DNA from: Methylophilus sp.
GTDB lineage: Bacteria; Pseudomonadota; Gammaproteobacteria; Burkholderiales; Methylophilaceae
Length of the DNA stretch: 64,000 nt
Assembly: GCA_030696695.1 (NCBI GenBank)
Contig: JAUYRP010000034.1
Coordinates: forward strand, 496,001 to 560,000
Direction: 5' to 3'
Every line of letters starts with the position of its first letter. The first letter of the stretch is position 1. Under the pieces are notes generated by a model. The model saw only the letters and a list, made by a program, of their open reading frames with translations, was not told the origin of the DNA and made no database searches. Of this stretch, positions 21,125 to 31,280 are shown piece after piece. The position numbers were made by a program, and so were the translations under genes.

Positions 21125-21753
21125 TGCAAATCTGGCAAATGCTCTTGAGTTTTGATGCGCATTTGCCTCAGTTGGTCGCGATGCATGCTAATTTGGTGTA
21201 TGTTTTGTTATTTATCCTAGTTTTTTTGCAAATTGGCGTCTTGCCTTTTTTCTTTTTGCCAAGCAATCCATTTTTGTTTGTATGTGGCGCGGTTTGGGCA
21301 GCGTCAGAACTCAATCTCGTGTTGTTATTGACTGTGCTAATTGGTGCGGCGATGCTGGGCAATTTTAGCGGCTATTGTTTAGGTAAAACTGTCGGACAGG
21401 TATTTTTTGTGGATTATCTTAAATGGCCAAACCAAGATGCGCTCGATAAAACACGTGCTTTTTACGATAAACATGGCGAAAAAGGTTTTTTAGTTTCTTT
21501 GTTTTTGCCAGTGATTCGCACTGTTGCACCTTTTGTGGCTGGAATTACCAATATGCATAAGGCAAAATTTGCACGCTCAACCAGTATGGGCGCAGTTATT
21601 TGGGTGCTAGTGTGTGTGCTAGCGGGTTATTTTTTTGGCAACATTCCTGCCATCAAAAATCATTTGGGATTGGTCACCTTGTTGGGGTTGGGGATAGTCA
21701 TCAGCGTTTTTTTGCTTAAAAAACTATGGGACGCCCTAGCAAAACGTACTTAA
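21124..21753 (+). CDS. DedA family membrane protein
   Basis: A 209-residue inner-membrane protein of the DedA/SNARE-associated family, members of which act in lipid-carrier recycling and envelope homeostasis. Family features are LPFFFLPSNPFLFVCGA, LGNFSGYCLGKTVG, the re-entrant FYDKHGEKGFLVSLFLPVIRTVAPFVAGI segment with its conserved Arg, and a C-terminal membrane helix. The ATG at 21124 has GGAGG eight bases upstream and overlaps the DUF1232 stop; an earlier ATG at 21103 lies inside that gene. Confidence 0.9.
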   Translation: MQIWQMLLSFDAHLPQLVAMHANLVYVLLFILVFLQIGVLPFFFLPSNPFLFVCGAVWAASELNLVLLLTVLIGAAMLGNFSGYCLGKTVGQVFFVDYLKWPNQDALDKTRAFYDKHGEKGFLVSLFLPVIRTVAPFVAGITNMHKAKFARSTSMGAVIWVLVCVLAGYFFGNIPAIKNHLGLVTLLGLGIVISVFLLKKLWDALAKRT

Positions 21754-21827
21754 GCTAAAAATTGCAACAATCCAGCAACAAATTTCCCCTATAATTTCGT
21801 TTTTTCTCATCACGGGTTTTATTCAAC

Positions 21828-22376
21828 ATGTCGCTCAATTTAGTACCTTCTGGCAAAGATCTCCCCAATGATTTTAATGTGATTATCGAAATACCTATGC
21901 AGGGTGATCCTGTCAAGTATGAAGTCGATAAAGAAAGTGGCGCAATTTTCGTCGATCGCTTTATGGGAACTTCTATGCAGTATCCATGTAACTATGGCTA
22001 TATCCCACATACATTAGCGGATGATGGTGACCCAGTGGATGTGTTGGTGATTACACCAGTACCTTTGTTACCAGGTGTAGTGGTACGTTGTCGTGCATTG
22101 GGCATGTTAAACATGACCGATGAAGCAGGTGGTGATGCTAAATTGTTAGCGGTGCCAGTAGAAAAAGTGTGTGGCTTATATGCTTACCAAAAAACTTACA
22201 AAGATGTTTCACCTTGGCGTCTAGAAATGATTTCTCATTTCTTTGAACACTACAAAGATTTAGACAAAGGAAAATGGGTGAAAATAGAAGGATGGGAAGG
22301 CATTGAAGAAGCGCATAAAGAAATTATGGATGGCGTCGCACGTTACAATGAGGCAGAAGTGAAACCAGCGTTTTAA
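21828..22376 (+). CDS. ppa: soluble inorganic pyrophosphatase
   Basis: A family I cytoplasmic pyrophosphatase of 182 residues that hydrolyses PPi to phosphate. It has [18 protein letters not shown], the metal-binding signature [10 protein letters not shown] with its aspartates, and the [24 protein letters not shown] region with the catalytic Lys/Tyr residues. A TATAAT box lies at 21790-21795, about 38 bases before the ATG. It is convergent with the gene for the membrane pyrophosphatase, sharing a terminator. Confidence 0.96.
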   Translation: MSLNLVPSGKDLPNDFNVIIEIPMQGDPVKYEVDKESGAIFVDRFMGTSMQYPCNYGYIPHTLADDGDPVDVLVITPVPLLPGVVVRCRALGMLNMTDEAGGDAKLLAVPVEKVCGLYAYQKTYKDVSPWRLEMISHFFEHYKDLDKGKWVKIEGWEGIEEAHKEIMDGVARYNEAEVKPAF

Positions 22377-22406
22377 TGTGTTTGTCATTTACAGATGCAA
22401 TCAAAT

Positions 22407-22434
22407 AAAAAAGGCAGCCTAGGCTGCCTTTTTT
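22407..22434. terminator. bidirectional terminator between ppa and hppA
   Basis: A perfect 12-base-pair stem, AAAAAAGGCAGC with GCTGCCTTTTTT, around CTAG. It is symmetrical, with A- and T-runs on both sides, and serves both convergent genes. Confidence 0.93.
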
Positions 22435-22461
22435 ATTGAGCTTCAATATCACTTAAATGCA

Positions 22462-24495
22462 TTAAACATGTAACAACGGCACAATCAGTAATGCAACAAT
22501 ATTGATGATTTTAATCAAAGGATTCACTGCTGGACCTGCGGTGTCTTTATATGGATCGCCCACAGTATCACCAGTCACCGCTGCTTTGTGTGCATCGGAA
22601 CCTTTGCCACCATGATGACCATCTTCAATGTATTTCTTGGCGTTATCCCATGCACCACCACCTGTACACATGGAGATGGCGACAAACAAACCAGTCACAA
22701 TCGTGCCCATCAGTAAACCACCCAACGCAACTGGCCCGAGAAGCAGACCCACTGCAATCGGCGCAACCACTGGAAGCAACGATGGAATCATCATTTCTTT
22801 AATGGCAGCGGTAGTGAGCATATCGACTGCTTTGCCGTATTCTGGTTTAGCGGTGCCTTCCATGATGCCTTTGATATCACGAAATTGACGACGTACTTCT
22901 TCGACTACAGCACCAGCAGCGCGCCCTACTGCCTCCATCGCCATGGCAGCAAACAAGAAGGGAATCAAGCCGCCAATGAATAAGCCGATAATGACCATCG
23001 GGTCACTTAAATCAAACTTCACATCGATGCCTGCGCCTTGTAACTTGTGTGTGTAATCGGCAAATAACACCAAAGCAGCTAAACCCGCAGAGCCAATCGC
23101 GTAGCCTTTGGTTACTGCTTTTGTCGTGTTACCCACTGCATCTAACGGGTCTGTCACATCACGCACACTGCTTGGCAGTTCTGCCATTTCAGCAATACCT
23201 CCCGCGTTGTCAGTGATTGGTCCATAAGCATCCAGCGCAACTACAATGCCTGCCATACTTAACATCGCAGTCGCTGCAATCGCAATGCCATACAAACCAC
23301 CCAAATGGTATGACGTGTAAATAGCCAAACACACCGCTAACACTGGCCACGCTGTAGACTTCATGGAAACGCCAATGCCGGCAATGATGTTGGTTGCATG
23401 TCCAGTTGTTGATGCTTGTGCTACGTGTTTCACAGGGGCATAATCAGTGCCTGTGTAGTACTCCGTAATCCATACCAATGCCGCGGTTAACACCAATCCT
23501 ACAGCACACGCCCCAAACAGCGCCTGAGCGCTCACTATCTTATCGCCATGCGTTAATCCTTCAGGGAATAAGTACTGTGTGACAAAGTAGAATGCTATGA
23601 GTGACAGTACGCCCGCAACGGCCAAGCCTTTGTAAAGCGCTGGCATCACGTTTTTCATGCCCGCAGAAGCTTTCACAAAGAAGCAACCAATAATCGATGC
23701 CACAATGGATACGGCGCCAAGTAGCAATGGATACACTACTGCGTTGGTGCCTGCCTCTGCCGCCATTAAGCTACCCAACACCATGGTTGCAATGATAGTC
23801 ACGGCATAGGTTTCAAATAAGTCAGCAGCCATGCCAGCACAGTCGCCCACGTTATCGCCCACGTTATCTGCAATCACGGCAGGGTTGCGTGGGTCGTCTT
23901 CTGGAATTCCAGCTTCTACCTTGCCCACTAAATCGGCACCGACGTCAGCACCTTTGGTAAAAATACCCCCACCCAATCGTGCAAAAATAGAAATGAGTGA
24001 CGAACCGAATGCAAGCCCGATTAAAGGATCGAGGTTGGTAGCTGTTTCTGCACCCAAGTAGGCATAAAAACCAGTCACCCCCAATAGACCTAACCCCACT
24101 ACAAGCATGCCTGTAATCGCGCCACCTTTAAATGCAACGTCTAACGCTGGCCCAATACCTTTGGTCGCAGCTTGTGCAGTCCGTACGTTGGCTTTTACCG
24201 AGACATTCATCCCAATAAAGCCACAGGCACCTGACAGTAGCGCACCCACCACAAAACCAATTGCGGTATTCACATTTAAAAAAATCCCAATCAATACTGC
24301 GAGTACTACCCCTACAATGGCAATCGTCTTGTATTGACGGGCCAAATAGGCCGCTGCCCCCTGTTGAATCGCGCTGGCAATTTCTTGCATACGCGCATTA
24401 CCCGCTGGTAACCCCGAAATCCATTTACTCATTACTACGCCATACAGTACTGCTAATACCGCTGCAGCAATGGCAATCATTAAAGCGACTGACAT
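22462..24495 (-). CDS. hppA: membrane-bound proton-translocating pyrophosphatase
   Basis: HppA couples PPi hydrolysis to proton export across the inner membrane. The 677-residue protein has many membrane helices and the acidic substrate motif [23 protein letters not shown], plus [15 protein letters not shown] and the [18 protein letters not shown] segment near the C-terminus. The [10 protein letters not shown] motif has Lys where K+-dependent enzymes have Ala, which marks it as the K+-independent H+-pumping type. It may recover energy from PPi in a methylotroph that uses PPi-linked sugar metabolism; that last point is an inference. Confidence 0.96.
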   Translation of the reverse strand: MSVALMIAIAAAVLAVLYGVVMSKWISGLPAGNARMQEIASAIQQGAAAYLARQYKTIAIVGVVLAVLIGIFLNVNTAIGFVVGALLSGACGFIGMNVSVKANVRTAQAATKGIGPALDVAFKGGAITGMLVVGLGLLGVTGFYAYLGAETATNLDPLIGLAFGSSLISIFARLGGGIFTKGADVGADLVGKVEAGIPEDDPRNPAVIADNVGDNVGDCAGMAADLFETYAVTIIATMVLGSLMAAEAGTNAVVYPLLLGAVSIVASIIGCFFVKASAGMKNVMPALYKGLAVAGVLSLIAFYFVTQYLFPEGLTHGDKIVSAQALFGACAVGLVLTAALVWITEYYTGTDYAPVKHVAQASTTGHATNIIAGIGVSMKSTAWPVLAVCLAIYTSYHLGGLYGIAIAATAMLSMAGIVVALDAYGPITDNAGGIAEMAELPSSVRDVTDPLDAVGNTTKAVTKGYAIGSAGLAALVLFADYTHKLQGAGIDVKFDLSDPMVIIGLFIGGLIPFLFAAMAMEAVGRAAGAVVEEVRRQFRDIKGIMEGTAKPEYGKAVDMLTTAAIKEMMIPSLLPVVAPIAVGLLLGPVALGGLLMGTIVTGLFVAISMCTGGGAWDNAKKYIEDGHHGGKGSDAHKAAVTGDTVGDPYKDTAGPAVNPLIKIINIVALLIVPLLHV

Positions 24496-24698
24496 GACTT
24501 CTCCTAATTTATCGTTATAAATTTGAACCGTAATTGAAATGCTAATTAGTTGTAAAAATTGTAAGAATTATGTAACAACCGATTTCATTATGGCACTAAT
24601 CAATAGGCGCGACAACAAGGCTATTGAGACTGGAAAGAAGGGATGTAGAACGTATGAAGATACCTAGAGATTAGCTAGGTTTTGCAATGGCTTGGAAT

Positions 24699-25142
24699 TT
24701 AGCTTGTACTTTTGGAAGCGAGCTTTTTTAAGATATCACCCAATGGCGTACCCGCAATCGAATCTGCGTATTGATTCAACTGTTGCGCACCAGACGAACT
24801 CAGTTCAATCGGGCGTTTAGGGCGTGTTTTAGGGGTAGATTTCACTTGCACTTTCACCTTAATTAAAGTAACTTTACAAAGCTTGAATTCTGCAATCTTT
24901 TTTTGCGAATTCTCTAATGCTTTCAATAGGCTAGCTTGGGTAAGTTTGATTTTAGTTGCAACGCTTGCATTGATGACCGAGACGGTGAGTACACCATCTT
25001 TCAGATGAAGCGCTGAACTGCAGCTCGCCAAGTCTGGCGCTGAACTTTGCCATAGCTCATTGATGAGCGCATTAGCACGGGCGTGTTGCGCGAGTTGATG
25101 AAGTTGGTCATGTTGACCAAAAAGTGCATTGAATTGATGCAT
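24699..25142 (-). CDS. dciA: DciA family (DUF721) protein
   Basis: A 147-residue protein of the DUF721 family; DciA is the ancestral loader or operator of the DnaB helicase in bacteria without DnaC. The N-terminal half is the KH-like DUF721 domain (LWQSSAPDL, GVLTVSVINASVATKIKLTQASLLKAL), and the C-terminus is a basic tail followed by helical sequence. I start at the ATG at 25142 (MHQFNALFG); longer starts run into the divergent peptidase gene. Order dciA, M23 peptidase, secA is typical for betaproteobacteria. Confidence 0.85.
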   Translation of the reverse strand: MHQFNALFGQHDQLHQLAQHARANALINELWQSSAPDLASCSSALHLKDGVLTVSVINASVATKIKLTQASLLKALENSQKKIAEFKLCKVTLIKVKVQVKSTPKTRPKRPIELSSSGAQQLNQYADSIAGTPLGDILKKLASKSTS

Positions 25143-25167
25143 CACATTAAATAGACAATAGGTATCA

Positions 25168-26070
25168 ATGAATATTATCCTAGTTTCAAACAAAATGGCA
25201 AAAGCCAAAAGTTTAAATGCTTGGCAAGCGGGCGGGTTGGTGTCGGCTCTGGTGCTATTGCCCGTGTTGTTGATGCTGTTGTTTATTACGCCTAAACAAA
25301 CCATTAAGGAACAAGGTGTAAAGGCAATGCTGCCACCCCATCTCAAGGGCACGCTCACTTCTGCGCAAAGCCACTTAGATGCCTATGCCAAGCAGATTGG
25401 TGAGTTGCAGGCACGTATCATGCGCTTAGATGCACAAAATCAACGCCTAGCAAAACTGGCAGGTGATAAAACACAACAAGTACCTCAAACAGAACAAACA
25501 CCCCATAGTGTCATTCCTAACCGTGGTGGGCCGCTCGTCCATGATAAACCAATGTCAGAATTGGAATTGAAATCGGCAATTGAGGAGTTGATGAAAACGG
25601 TGGATGCGCGTGATGATTATCAAAGCGTGATAGAGGCGAAAATTTTGCAGCAAAGCGTGCTCAAAGATATGTTGCCTAACAGTAGTCCAGTGCGCGCAGG
25701 CTATAACTCCTCAAGTTATGGTTGGCGTATCGACCCATTCAATGGCCACAAGGCTTTCCATGAAGGTTTGGATTTTCCAGCCAATACTGGTACACCTATT
25801 TTGGCTGCTGCTGATGGCATTGTGATTGCCTCTGAGCATACGCCTGACTATGGTAATATAGTCAAAATTAACCATGGTTCTGGGCTAGAAACGCGTTATG
25901 CCCATGCGTCAGAAATACTAGTAAAAAAAGGTGAGCGCGTGACGAAAGGTCAACGTGTGGCACTAGTAGGCAATACTGGACGTTCAACAGGGCCACATTT
26001 ACATTACGAAATTCGCTTAAATGGGAACCCATTAGACCCACGCCAATATTTACGCGGAAACGCAGGCTAG
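25168..26070 (+). CDS. M23 family metallopeptidase, membrane anchored
   Basis: A 300-residue envelope protein with an N-terminal membrane helix (about residues 22-42), a coiled-coil-like stretch (SAQSHLDAYAKQIGELQARIMRLDAQN), and a C-terminal M23 domain. The domain has the zinc-binding FHEGLDFPANTG (His and Asp) and the GPHLHYE motif. All metal ligands are present, so it may be an active peptidoglycan endopeptidase or an activator. An ATG at 25195 is an alternative start. It is divergent from dciA with only 25 bases between the start codons. Confidence 0.9.
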   Translation: MNIILVSNKMAKAKSLNAWQAGGLVSALVLLPVLLMLLFITPKQTIKEQGVKAMLPPHLKGTLTSAQSHLDAYAKQIGELQARIMRLDAQNQRLAKLAGDKTQQVPQTEQTPHSVIPNRGGPLVHDKPMSELELKSAIEELMKTVDARDDYQSVIEAKILQQSVLKDMLPNSSPVRAGYNSSSYGWRIDPFNGHKAFHEGLDFPANTGTPILAAADGIVIASEHTPDYGNIVKINHGSGLETRYAHASEILVKKGERVTKGQRVALVGNTGRSTGPHLHYEIRLNGNPLDPRQYLRGNAG

Positions 26071-26204
26071 TAATCGCAAATTAGTCGCTATAAAAAGAAA
26101 AGCAATATATTTGAATTAACAAATGTAATCCCCATCTGTATATCAATATTTTAATTTAACACTATTTTTAGGTTTCCGTTTTTGCGGAAAGTTGGTGCCC
26201 TTTC
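26071..26204 (+). promoter_or_regulatory. secA leader region with small hairpin
   Basis: This 134-base gap carries TTTCCG-TTTTTG-CGGAAA, a six-base-pair hairpin, 20-40 bases before the secA ATG. There is no strong ribosome site between hairpin and ATG. No SecM-like ORF was found upstream, so any regulation here would be by another means. Confidence 0.3.
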
Positions 26205-28931
26205 ATGTTATCCACGTTGTTCAAAAAATTCTTCGGTAGTCGTAATGAGAGGCTGATTAAGCAATACAGCCAAGCCGTCAAAGATATCAATGCCTTAGAA
26301 CCCGCTATCGAAGTTTTATCAGACGATGCATTGCGTGCAAAGACTGAGGAATTTAAGCAACGTTATCAGCAAGGTGAGACACTAGAACAATTATTGCCGG
26401 AAGCCTTTGCGGTGGTAAGAGAAGGGAGCCGCCGTGCGTTAGGTATGCGTCATTTCGATGTGCAGTTGATAGGCGGTATGGTGCTCAATGCTGGCAAGAT
26501 TGCGGAAATGCGCACAGGTGAAGGTAAAACCCTAGTGGCAACGTTGCCAACTTACCTAAACGCACTGACTGGTAAGGGTGTGCATGTAGTTACCGTCAAT
26601 GACTACCTTGCTAAGCGCGATGCGGAATGGATGGGCAAGCTTTACAATTTTCTAGGCTTGAGCGTTGGCATTAACTTATCGCAAATGCCACATGATGTAA
26701 AACAGCAAGCCTATGCAGCTGACATCACTTACGGCACCAATAATGAATTTGGTTTTGACTACTTACGCGACAATATGGTGTTTAGCCGCGAAGAACGTGT
26801 GCAACGTGCACTCAGTTATGCGCTGGTGGATGAAGTAGACTCTATTTTAATTGATGAAGCGCGTACGCCATTGATTATTTCAGGTCAAGCTGAGCATAGT
26901 ATTGATTTGTACCATCAAATTAATGCAGTTGCCTTACAACTCACACGTCAAACAGAAGAAGAGGGTGAGGGTGATTATTGGGTGGATGAAAAAGCCCAAA
27001 CAGTGACCATGAGTGAAGCAGGGCATGAGCACGCTGAACAAATCCTCACTAGCTCTGGCTTATTGCCAGAAGGCTCGAGTTTGTACGAGGCGGCAAATAT
27101 CACCTTGGTACATCACTTGTATGCCTCACTGCGCGCGCAAAACCTTTTCAATAAAGATCAACATTATGTAGTACGTGATGATGAAGTGATCATAGTGGAT
27201 GAGTTTTCTGGCCGTATGATGCCAGGCCGTCGTTGGTCAGATGGATTGCATCAAGCGGTTGAGGCTAAAGAAGGTGTGGCCATACAAAAAGAAAACCAAA
27301 CCTTAGCTTCAATTACTTTCCAGAATTACTTCCGCATGTATACCAAGTTAAGCGGTATGACGGGCACTGCAGATACAGAAGCTTACGAGTTTAACCAGAT
27401 TTATAATTTAGAAACTGTAGTGGTACCTACACATCGCCCCATGCAGCGTAAAGATGCCATGGACAAGGTATATCGCACTGCGATGGAAAAATACAATGCG
27501 GTGATTGAAGACATCAAAGCGTGCCAAGCCAAAGGGCAGCCAGTATTGGTAGGTACTACCTCGATTGAAAACTCTGAGCTCATCTCCAATCTACTGACGC
27601 AGGCTAAGTTGGAGCACCAAGTGCTGAATGCTAAGCAACATGAGCGTGAAGCGCATATTGTGGCTGAGGCAGGTCGCCCAGGCGTGATTACCATTGCCAC
27701 CAACATGGCAGGTCGCGGTACCGATATTGTGCTAGGTGGTAATCCAGAGGCGGAAATTCATGCGGTTGACGAAGATGCCAATTTAAGTGACGCAGAAAAG
27801 CAAACCAAGGCAGCGCAATTAAGAGCCGAGTGGCAGCAGCGTCATGATGCTGTGCTGGCATCAGGTGGTTTGCATATCATTGGTACAGAGCGCCATGAGT
27901 CTCGCCGTGTGGATAACCAATTGCGTGGTCGTGCTGGCCGTCAAGGTGACCCTGGTTCCAGTCGTTTTTACTTATCGTTAGATGATCAGTTGTTACGCAT
28001 TTTCTCTGGTGAGCGCGTATCTGCGATCATGGCGAGATTGAATATGCCAGAAGGTGAAGCGATTGAACATTCCATGGTGACGCGCGCAATTGAAAATGCG
28101 CAACGTAAAGTGGAAGGCCGTAACTTCGACATTCGTAAGCAGTTGTTGGAATTTGACGATGTGGCCAATGACCAGCGCAAAGTGATTTATGAGCAACGTA
28201 ACGAATTGTTGGAAGCGCAAGATGTGGGTACGACAATACAAGCCATGCGCCATGATGTATTGAACAGCCTATTTGAAACGCATATTCCACCCGGTAGCGT
28301 GGAAGAGCAGTGGGATATCGCGAGTCTAGAAAGCAACTTGCTTGCAGACACTGGTTTAGCGTTACCCATTTCGAAATGGTTAGAAGAGAATCCGGACTTA
28401 CATGAAGAGACCTTGCGTGAACGTATTTTTGAGGCCGCTGATCAAGCTTATGTAGAAAAAGAAACCTTAGCAGGACCGGATAATATCCGTAATTTCGAGC
28501 GTTCCGTGATGTTGCAGAGTTTGGATAATCATTGGCGTGAGCACTTGGCTGCTTTAGATCATTTGCGCCAAGGTATTCATTTACGTTCTTATGCGCAAAA
28601 AAATCCTAAGCAAGAATACAAGCGCGAGGCTTTCCAGTTGTTTGAGGGTTTACTCAATACAGTGAAAAGTGAAGTCACGCGCATTACGATGTTGGTACAG
28701 GTGCGTACACAAGCCGATGTAGAAGCTGTAGAGCCTGCGGCCCCAGTTGAAAACGTACAATATCAGCATGCGGATTATGATGAAGCGCTTGCCAACCCAA
28801 GTGCTGATGAAGAAACGCAATTGGCCAGTGGCCAACCTGTCGTGCGTGAAGGTGCAAAAGTTGGACGAAATGATCCATGTCCGTGTGGCTCAGGAAAAAA
28901 ATATAAAAATTGTCATGGTGTGTTGAGCTAA
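26205..28931 (+). CDS. secA: preprotein translocase ATPase SecA
   Basis: SecA drives post-translational export through SecYEG. The 908-residue protein has Walker [41 protein letters not shown] (DEAD-type Walker B), [32 protein letters not shown] and [20 protein letters not shown]. The C-terminus has the zinc-binding SEC-C motif [14 protein letters not shown]. It is complete and of normal length. Confidence 0.98.
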   Translation: MLSTLFKKFFGSRNERLIKQYSQAVKDINALEPAIEVLSDDALRAKTEEFKQRYQQGETLEQLLPEAFAVVREGSRRALGMRHFDVQLIGGMVLNAGKIAEMRTGEGKTLVATLPTYLNALTGKGVHVVTVNDYLAKRDAEWMGKLYNFLGLSVGINLSQMPHDVKQQAYAADITYGTNNEFGFDYLRDNMVFSREERVQRALSYALVDEVDSILIDEARTPLIISGQAEHSIDLYHQINAVALQLTRQTEEEGEGDYWVDEKAQTVTMSEAGHEHAEQILTSSGLLPEGSSLYEAANITLVHHLYASLRAQNLFNKDQHYVVRDDEVIIVDEFSGRMMPGRRWSDGLHQAVEAKEGVAIQKENQTLASITFQNYFRMYTKLSGMTGTADTEAYEFNQIYNLETVVVPTHRPMQRKDAMDKVYRTAMEKYNAVIEDIKACQAKGQPVLVGTTSIENSELISNLLTQAKLEHQVLNAKQHEREAHIVAEAGRPGVITIATNMAGRGTDIVLGGNPEAEIHAVDEDANLSDAEKQTKAAQLRAEWQQRHDAVLASGGLHIIGTERHESRRVDNQLRGRAGRQGDPGSSRFYLSLDDQLLRIFSGERVSAIMARLNMPEGEAIEHSMVTRAIENAQRKVEGRNFDIRKQLLEFDDVANDQRKVIYEQRNELLEAQDVGTTIQAMRHDVLNSLFETHIPPGSVEEQWDIASLESNLLADTGLALPISKWLEENPDLHEETLRERIFEAADQAYVEKETLAGPDNIRNFERSVMLQSLDNHWREHLAALDHLRQGIHLRSYAQKNPKQEYKREAFQLFEGLLNTVKSEVTRITMLVQVRTQADVEAVEPAAPVENVQYQHADYDEALANPSADEETQLASGQPVVREGAKVGRNDPCPCGSGKKYKNCHGVLS

Positions 28932-28979
28932 TCAATCACAGGCAATTCAGTTTAATGACATTTGATTTCAAGGTTTAGT

Positions 28980-29165
28980 ATGACAGAACAAACAATCGCC
29001 TCCCCATGCATAGGCGTGTGTAGCATGGATGACTTGAGTGGTTTATGTATGGGATGCTTTCGCACCATTGAAGAAATTCGCAATTGGTGGGATATGGATG
29101 ATACGAGTAAACAAGCCATTCTTGCGCAAGCCTCTGAACGGGAGACATCCGTCTTTGGAGACTAA
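28980..29165 (+). CDS. DUF1289 domain small protein
   Basis: A 61-residue cysteine-containing protein with the DUF1289 pattern SPCIGVCSMDDLSGLCMGCFRTIEEI (four cysteines, CxxxC...CxxC), which suggests binding of a metal or Fe-S cluster. The function is not known. The ATG at 28980 is chosen because conserved sequence starts there. It follows secA by 48 bases and is closed by a strong terminator. Confidence 0.85.
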   Translation: MTEQTIASPCIGVCSMDDLSGLCMGCFRTIEEIRNWWDMDDTSKQAILAQASERETSVFGD

Positions 29166-29193
29166 TACTCAGTACAGCCGTATTAAATACAAT

Positions 29194-29221
29194 AAAAAAC
29201 CCAGCGCATGCTGGGTTTTTT
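29194..29221. terminator. bidirectional intrinsic terminator
   Basis: The arms AAAAAACCCAGC and GCTGGGTTTTTT enclose GCAT, a perfect 12-base-pair stem. It lies between the DUF1289 gene and the convergent DUF2063 gene. Confidence 0.92.
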
Positions 29222-29239
29222 ATTGTATATGTTTATGTT

Positions 29240-29983
29240 TTAGACCATTTTTGATGTACCCATAAATACCTCTTGTCTTGCTAAGTCCAATAAAATTTCA
29301 TGACCAAACTGTAGGATGGCTGTGGGATCACTTTGACCTAATTCTGTTGCCAGCAACTTAAGCGCCTGCCGCCCCGGCAATGGTTGTGCCTTCAATAAGC
29401 TTAACAGGCGATAAGTGACAGGATTGAGTGCTATAAATTTCACACTGAATGCGGCGTTGCGATACACCAGTAAGTAGGTGGTGGTTTTCTCTCGTGGGAT
29501 ATTTTTTTTAGAAATTTGATGCACTGGGTAGGCGTAAGCCAATAATTGGTGTGCAGAAAATTGCGGTACTTCATTTAAAAAATCAGGTACTGCGATACAT
29601 GGCTGCGTTTGCGTCAGTTGGTGGGTAACTTCTAACTCTACCCATTCATAATGTGCAAGCTCGGTTAAGTAGACGGGTATATCTTCAAGCCTTCCCAAAA
29701 ACTGGACGAACTCGAATGGAATATCTTTAAAAATAGGCGTTTTAGCCGCATATTCAGCCACAAAACGACGCACTAGTGTTTTCCAACCACGCGCGCCTAA
29801 CACTTGCTGACACACTGGAAAACAGGCAGAAACAGTCGTTAAAAAGTTGTTGAAAATGGCATCACGATACACAGCCATTCTTTTTTCTGGGACATTGGCA
29901 GGTTTGCCATGTAATGCTGGATTACGGATGTGCGCGGTAAACGCCATTTGATATTGCTGGAAATCTGGTAACACATCGGTCAT
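29240..29983 (-). CDS. hvfC: DUF2063 protein, HvfC/BufC-like RiPP partner
   Basis: A 247-residue protein of the DUF2063 family. It begins with the usual DFQQYQMAFTAHIRNP and has MAVYRDAIFNNFLTTVSACFPVCQQVLG followed by FVAEYAAKTP. In characterised hvf, gig and buf clusters the DUF2063 protein helps the DUF692 enzyme bind and modify the precursor peptide. The start overlaps the stop of the DUF692 gene by four bases (ATGA), so the two are made together. It is the last gene of the operon; no DoxX-type gene follows. Confidence 0.88.
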   Translation of the reverse strand: MTDVLPDFQQYQMAFTAHIRNPALHGKPANVPEKRMAVYRDAIFNNFLTTVSACFPVCQQVLGARGWKTLVRRFVAEYAAKTPIFKDIPFEFVQFLGRLEDIPVYLTELAHYEWVELEVTHQLTQTQPCIAVPDFLNEVPQFSAHQLLAYAYPVHQISKKNIPREKTTTYLLVYRNAAFSVKFIALNPVTYRLLSLLKAQPLPGRQALKLLATELGQSDPTAILQFGHEILLDLARQEVFMGTSKMV

Positions 29984-30894
29984 GACACGGCTGCCAATGC
30001 AGTGGGCAGTGTTGGTTGACTAAACCCCTGATGACCATACTGCGCTTGATAGTACGCAATTCGATTCACCTCAGCGATTAAGCTGGTAAGTGGCGGAATG
30101 TTGCTGTCACGCTCTAGTAAGGTAGGGAAAGTACCAAATAACGCATACGCGCTATCCAAAAGTTTCCATACCGGGTCGATGACGTCTTTGCCATGGGTAT
30201 CAATCAATAAATCTGGGCTTTGCTGGAAGTGTCCAGCAATGTGGCCATACACAATACGCTCGCCAGGAATTTGCCTCAAAAAGGTGTGTGCATCAAACCC
30301 AAAATTGACGCTGTTGACATAGATGTTATTAATGTCCAAATGCAACCAGCAATCAGCCTCTTCGAGCACCGCTTTTAAAAAAGTGATCTCATCCATACTC
30401 GATATTGGACAAGCTGCATAAAAAGAGGCGTTTTCAACAGCAATACGTTGGCCTAGAATATCTTGTGTTTGGCGGATACGCTTGGCGACATAGTGCACAG
30501 CTTCTTCTGTAAACGGAATAGGTAATAAATCATATAGGTAGCCACCTTCACCATGATAGGTGTCGCTACAATAACTTAAGTGCTCGGTATACAACGGTAT
30601 TTTGTACGCAGATAAAAAAGATTTTACTTGTTTAAGAAATGTGGTGTTCAGGGGGTCTGGCCCGCCCAATGATAAACATAAACCATGGCAAGCAATTGGA
30701 TAACGCTCCGCAAACCAAGCTAAATCATGCAGCGCTTTGCCGCCAGCACCTAACCAGTTCTCTGGCGCAATTTCTACAAACTGAATATTGGCAATACTAG
30801 GGTCTTGGTACAGATGCTGAATTTGAGGAATCAGCTCACGCTTTAACCCCAATCCAGCACCTTGTATAGGAGAACTGACTGCCGATATTGGCAT
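29980..30894 (-). CDS. hvfB: DUF692 multinuclear non-heme iron enzyme, HvfB/BufB-like
   Basis: A 304-residue TIM-barrel enzyme of the DUF692 (MNIO) family. The family's metal-ligand segments are visible: FVEIAPENW, the CHGLCLSLGG segment, YTEHLSYCSD, VENASFY, LHLDINNIYVNS, and GHIAGHF followed by IDTHGKDVID. Characterised members oxidise precursor cysteines to thiooxazole or oxazolone/thioamide groups that bind copper. I choose the ATG at 30894; TTG at 30909 is also possible, and neither has a strong ribosome site. It lies 21 bases after the precursor gene. Confidence 0.92.
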   Translation of the reverse strand: MPISAVSSPIQGAGLGLKRELIPQIQHLYQDPSIANIQFVEIAPENWLGAGGKALHDLAWFAERYPIACHGLCLSLGGPDPLNTTFLKQVKSFLSAYKIPLYTEHLSYCSDTYHGEGGYLYDLLPIPFTEEAVHYVAKRIRQTQDILGQRIAVENASFYAACPISSMDEITFLKAVLEEADCWLHLDINNIYVNSVNFGFDAHTFLRQIPGERIVYGHIAGHFQQSPDLLIDTHGKDVIDPVWKLLDSAYALFGTFPTLLERDSNIPPLTSLIAEVNRIAYYQAQYGHQGFSQPTLPTALAAVS

Positions 30895-30915
30895 ATGCTC
30901 AATCAGCAAATATGA

Positions 30916-31224
30916 TTATTTGTCTTTTTTCATTTCGGCGCCACACTTGCCCTCGCCACATTTACCTTCTTTAGCTTTATCACCATGACCACATTTTCCG
31001 TCTTTCATTTTGTCACCGCATTTGCCTTCTTTGTCTTTCATTTCGGCGCCACATTTACCTTCGCCGCATTTACCATCAGTACCCTTTTCATGATGGTCAG
31101 CTACTTGGTAGCCGCTAGACAGCGATTTAATTGCAAATGGATTCTCACCTGCTTGCAGATTGACGGCACTCATGCTCAATGCGATTGCACCAGCAGCTAA
31201 TACTAAAGATGTATTTGATTTCAT
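30916..31224 (-). CDS. hvfA: Cys-repeat RiPP precursor, HvfA-like
   Basis: A 102-residue exported precursor. A signal peptide (MKSNTS, then a hydrophobic run ending near LQA) is followed by a spacer and by six [ED]GKCG units at residues 50-54, 55-59, 66-70, 75-79, 86-90 and 91-95, separated by AEMKD-type Lys/Asp linkers. HvfA of Haemophilus has EGKCG motifs whose cysteines are converted to copper-binding groups by HvfB and HvfC. The two downstream genes encode those partners and an ECF sigma factor lies upstream, so a metal-response role is likely. The modification in this strain is inferred. Confidence 0.9.
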   Translation of the reverse strand: MKSNTSLVLAAGAIALSMSAVNLQAGENPFAIKSLSSGYQVADHHEKGTDGKCGEGKCGAEMKDKEGKCGDKMKDGKCGHGDKAKEGKCGEGKCGAEMKKDK

Positions 31225-31280
31225 GATTCATTTCCTTTTCTATTAAGTTTAAATTGTGCTTGCGTGAAAGTCGCTACACG

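Noticed and set aside
26071-26204. secM-type arrest gene before secA
   Set aside because: No ORF with a signal peptide and arrest motif lies in the gap; the preceding gene is an M23 peptidase.
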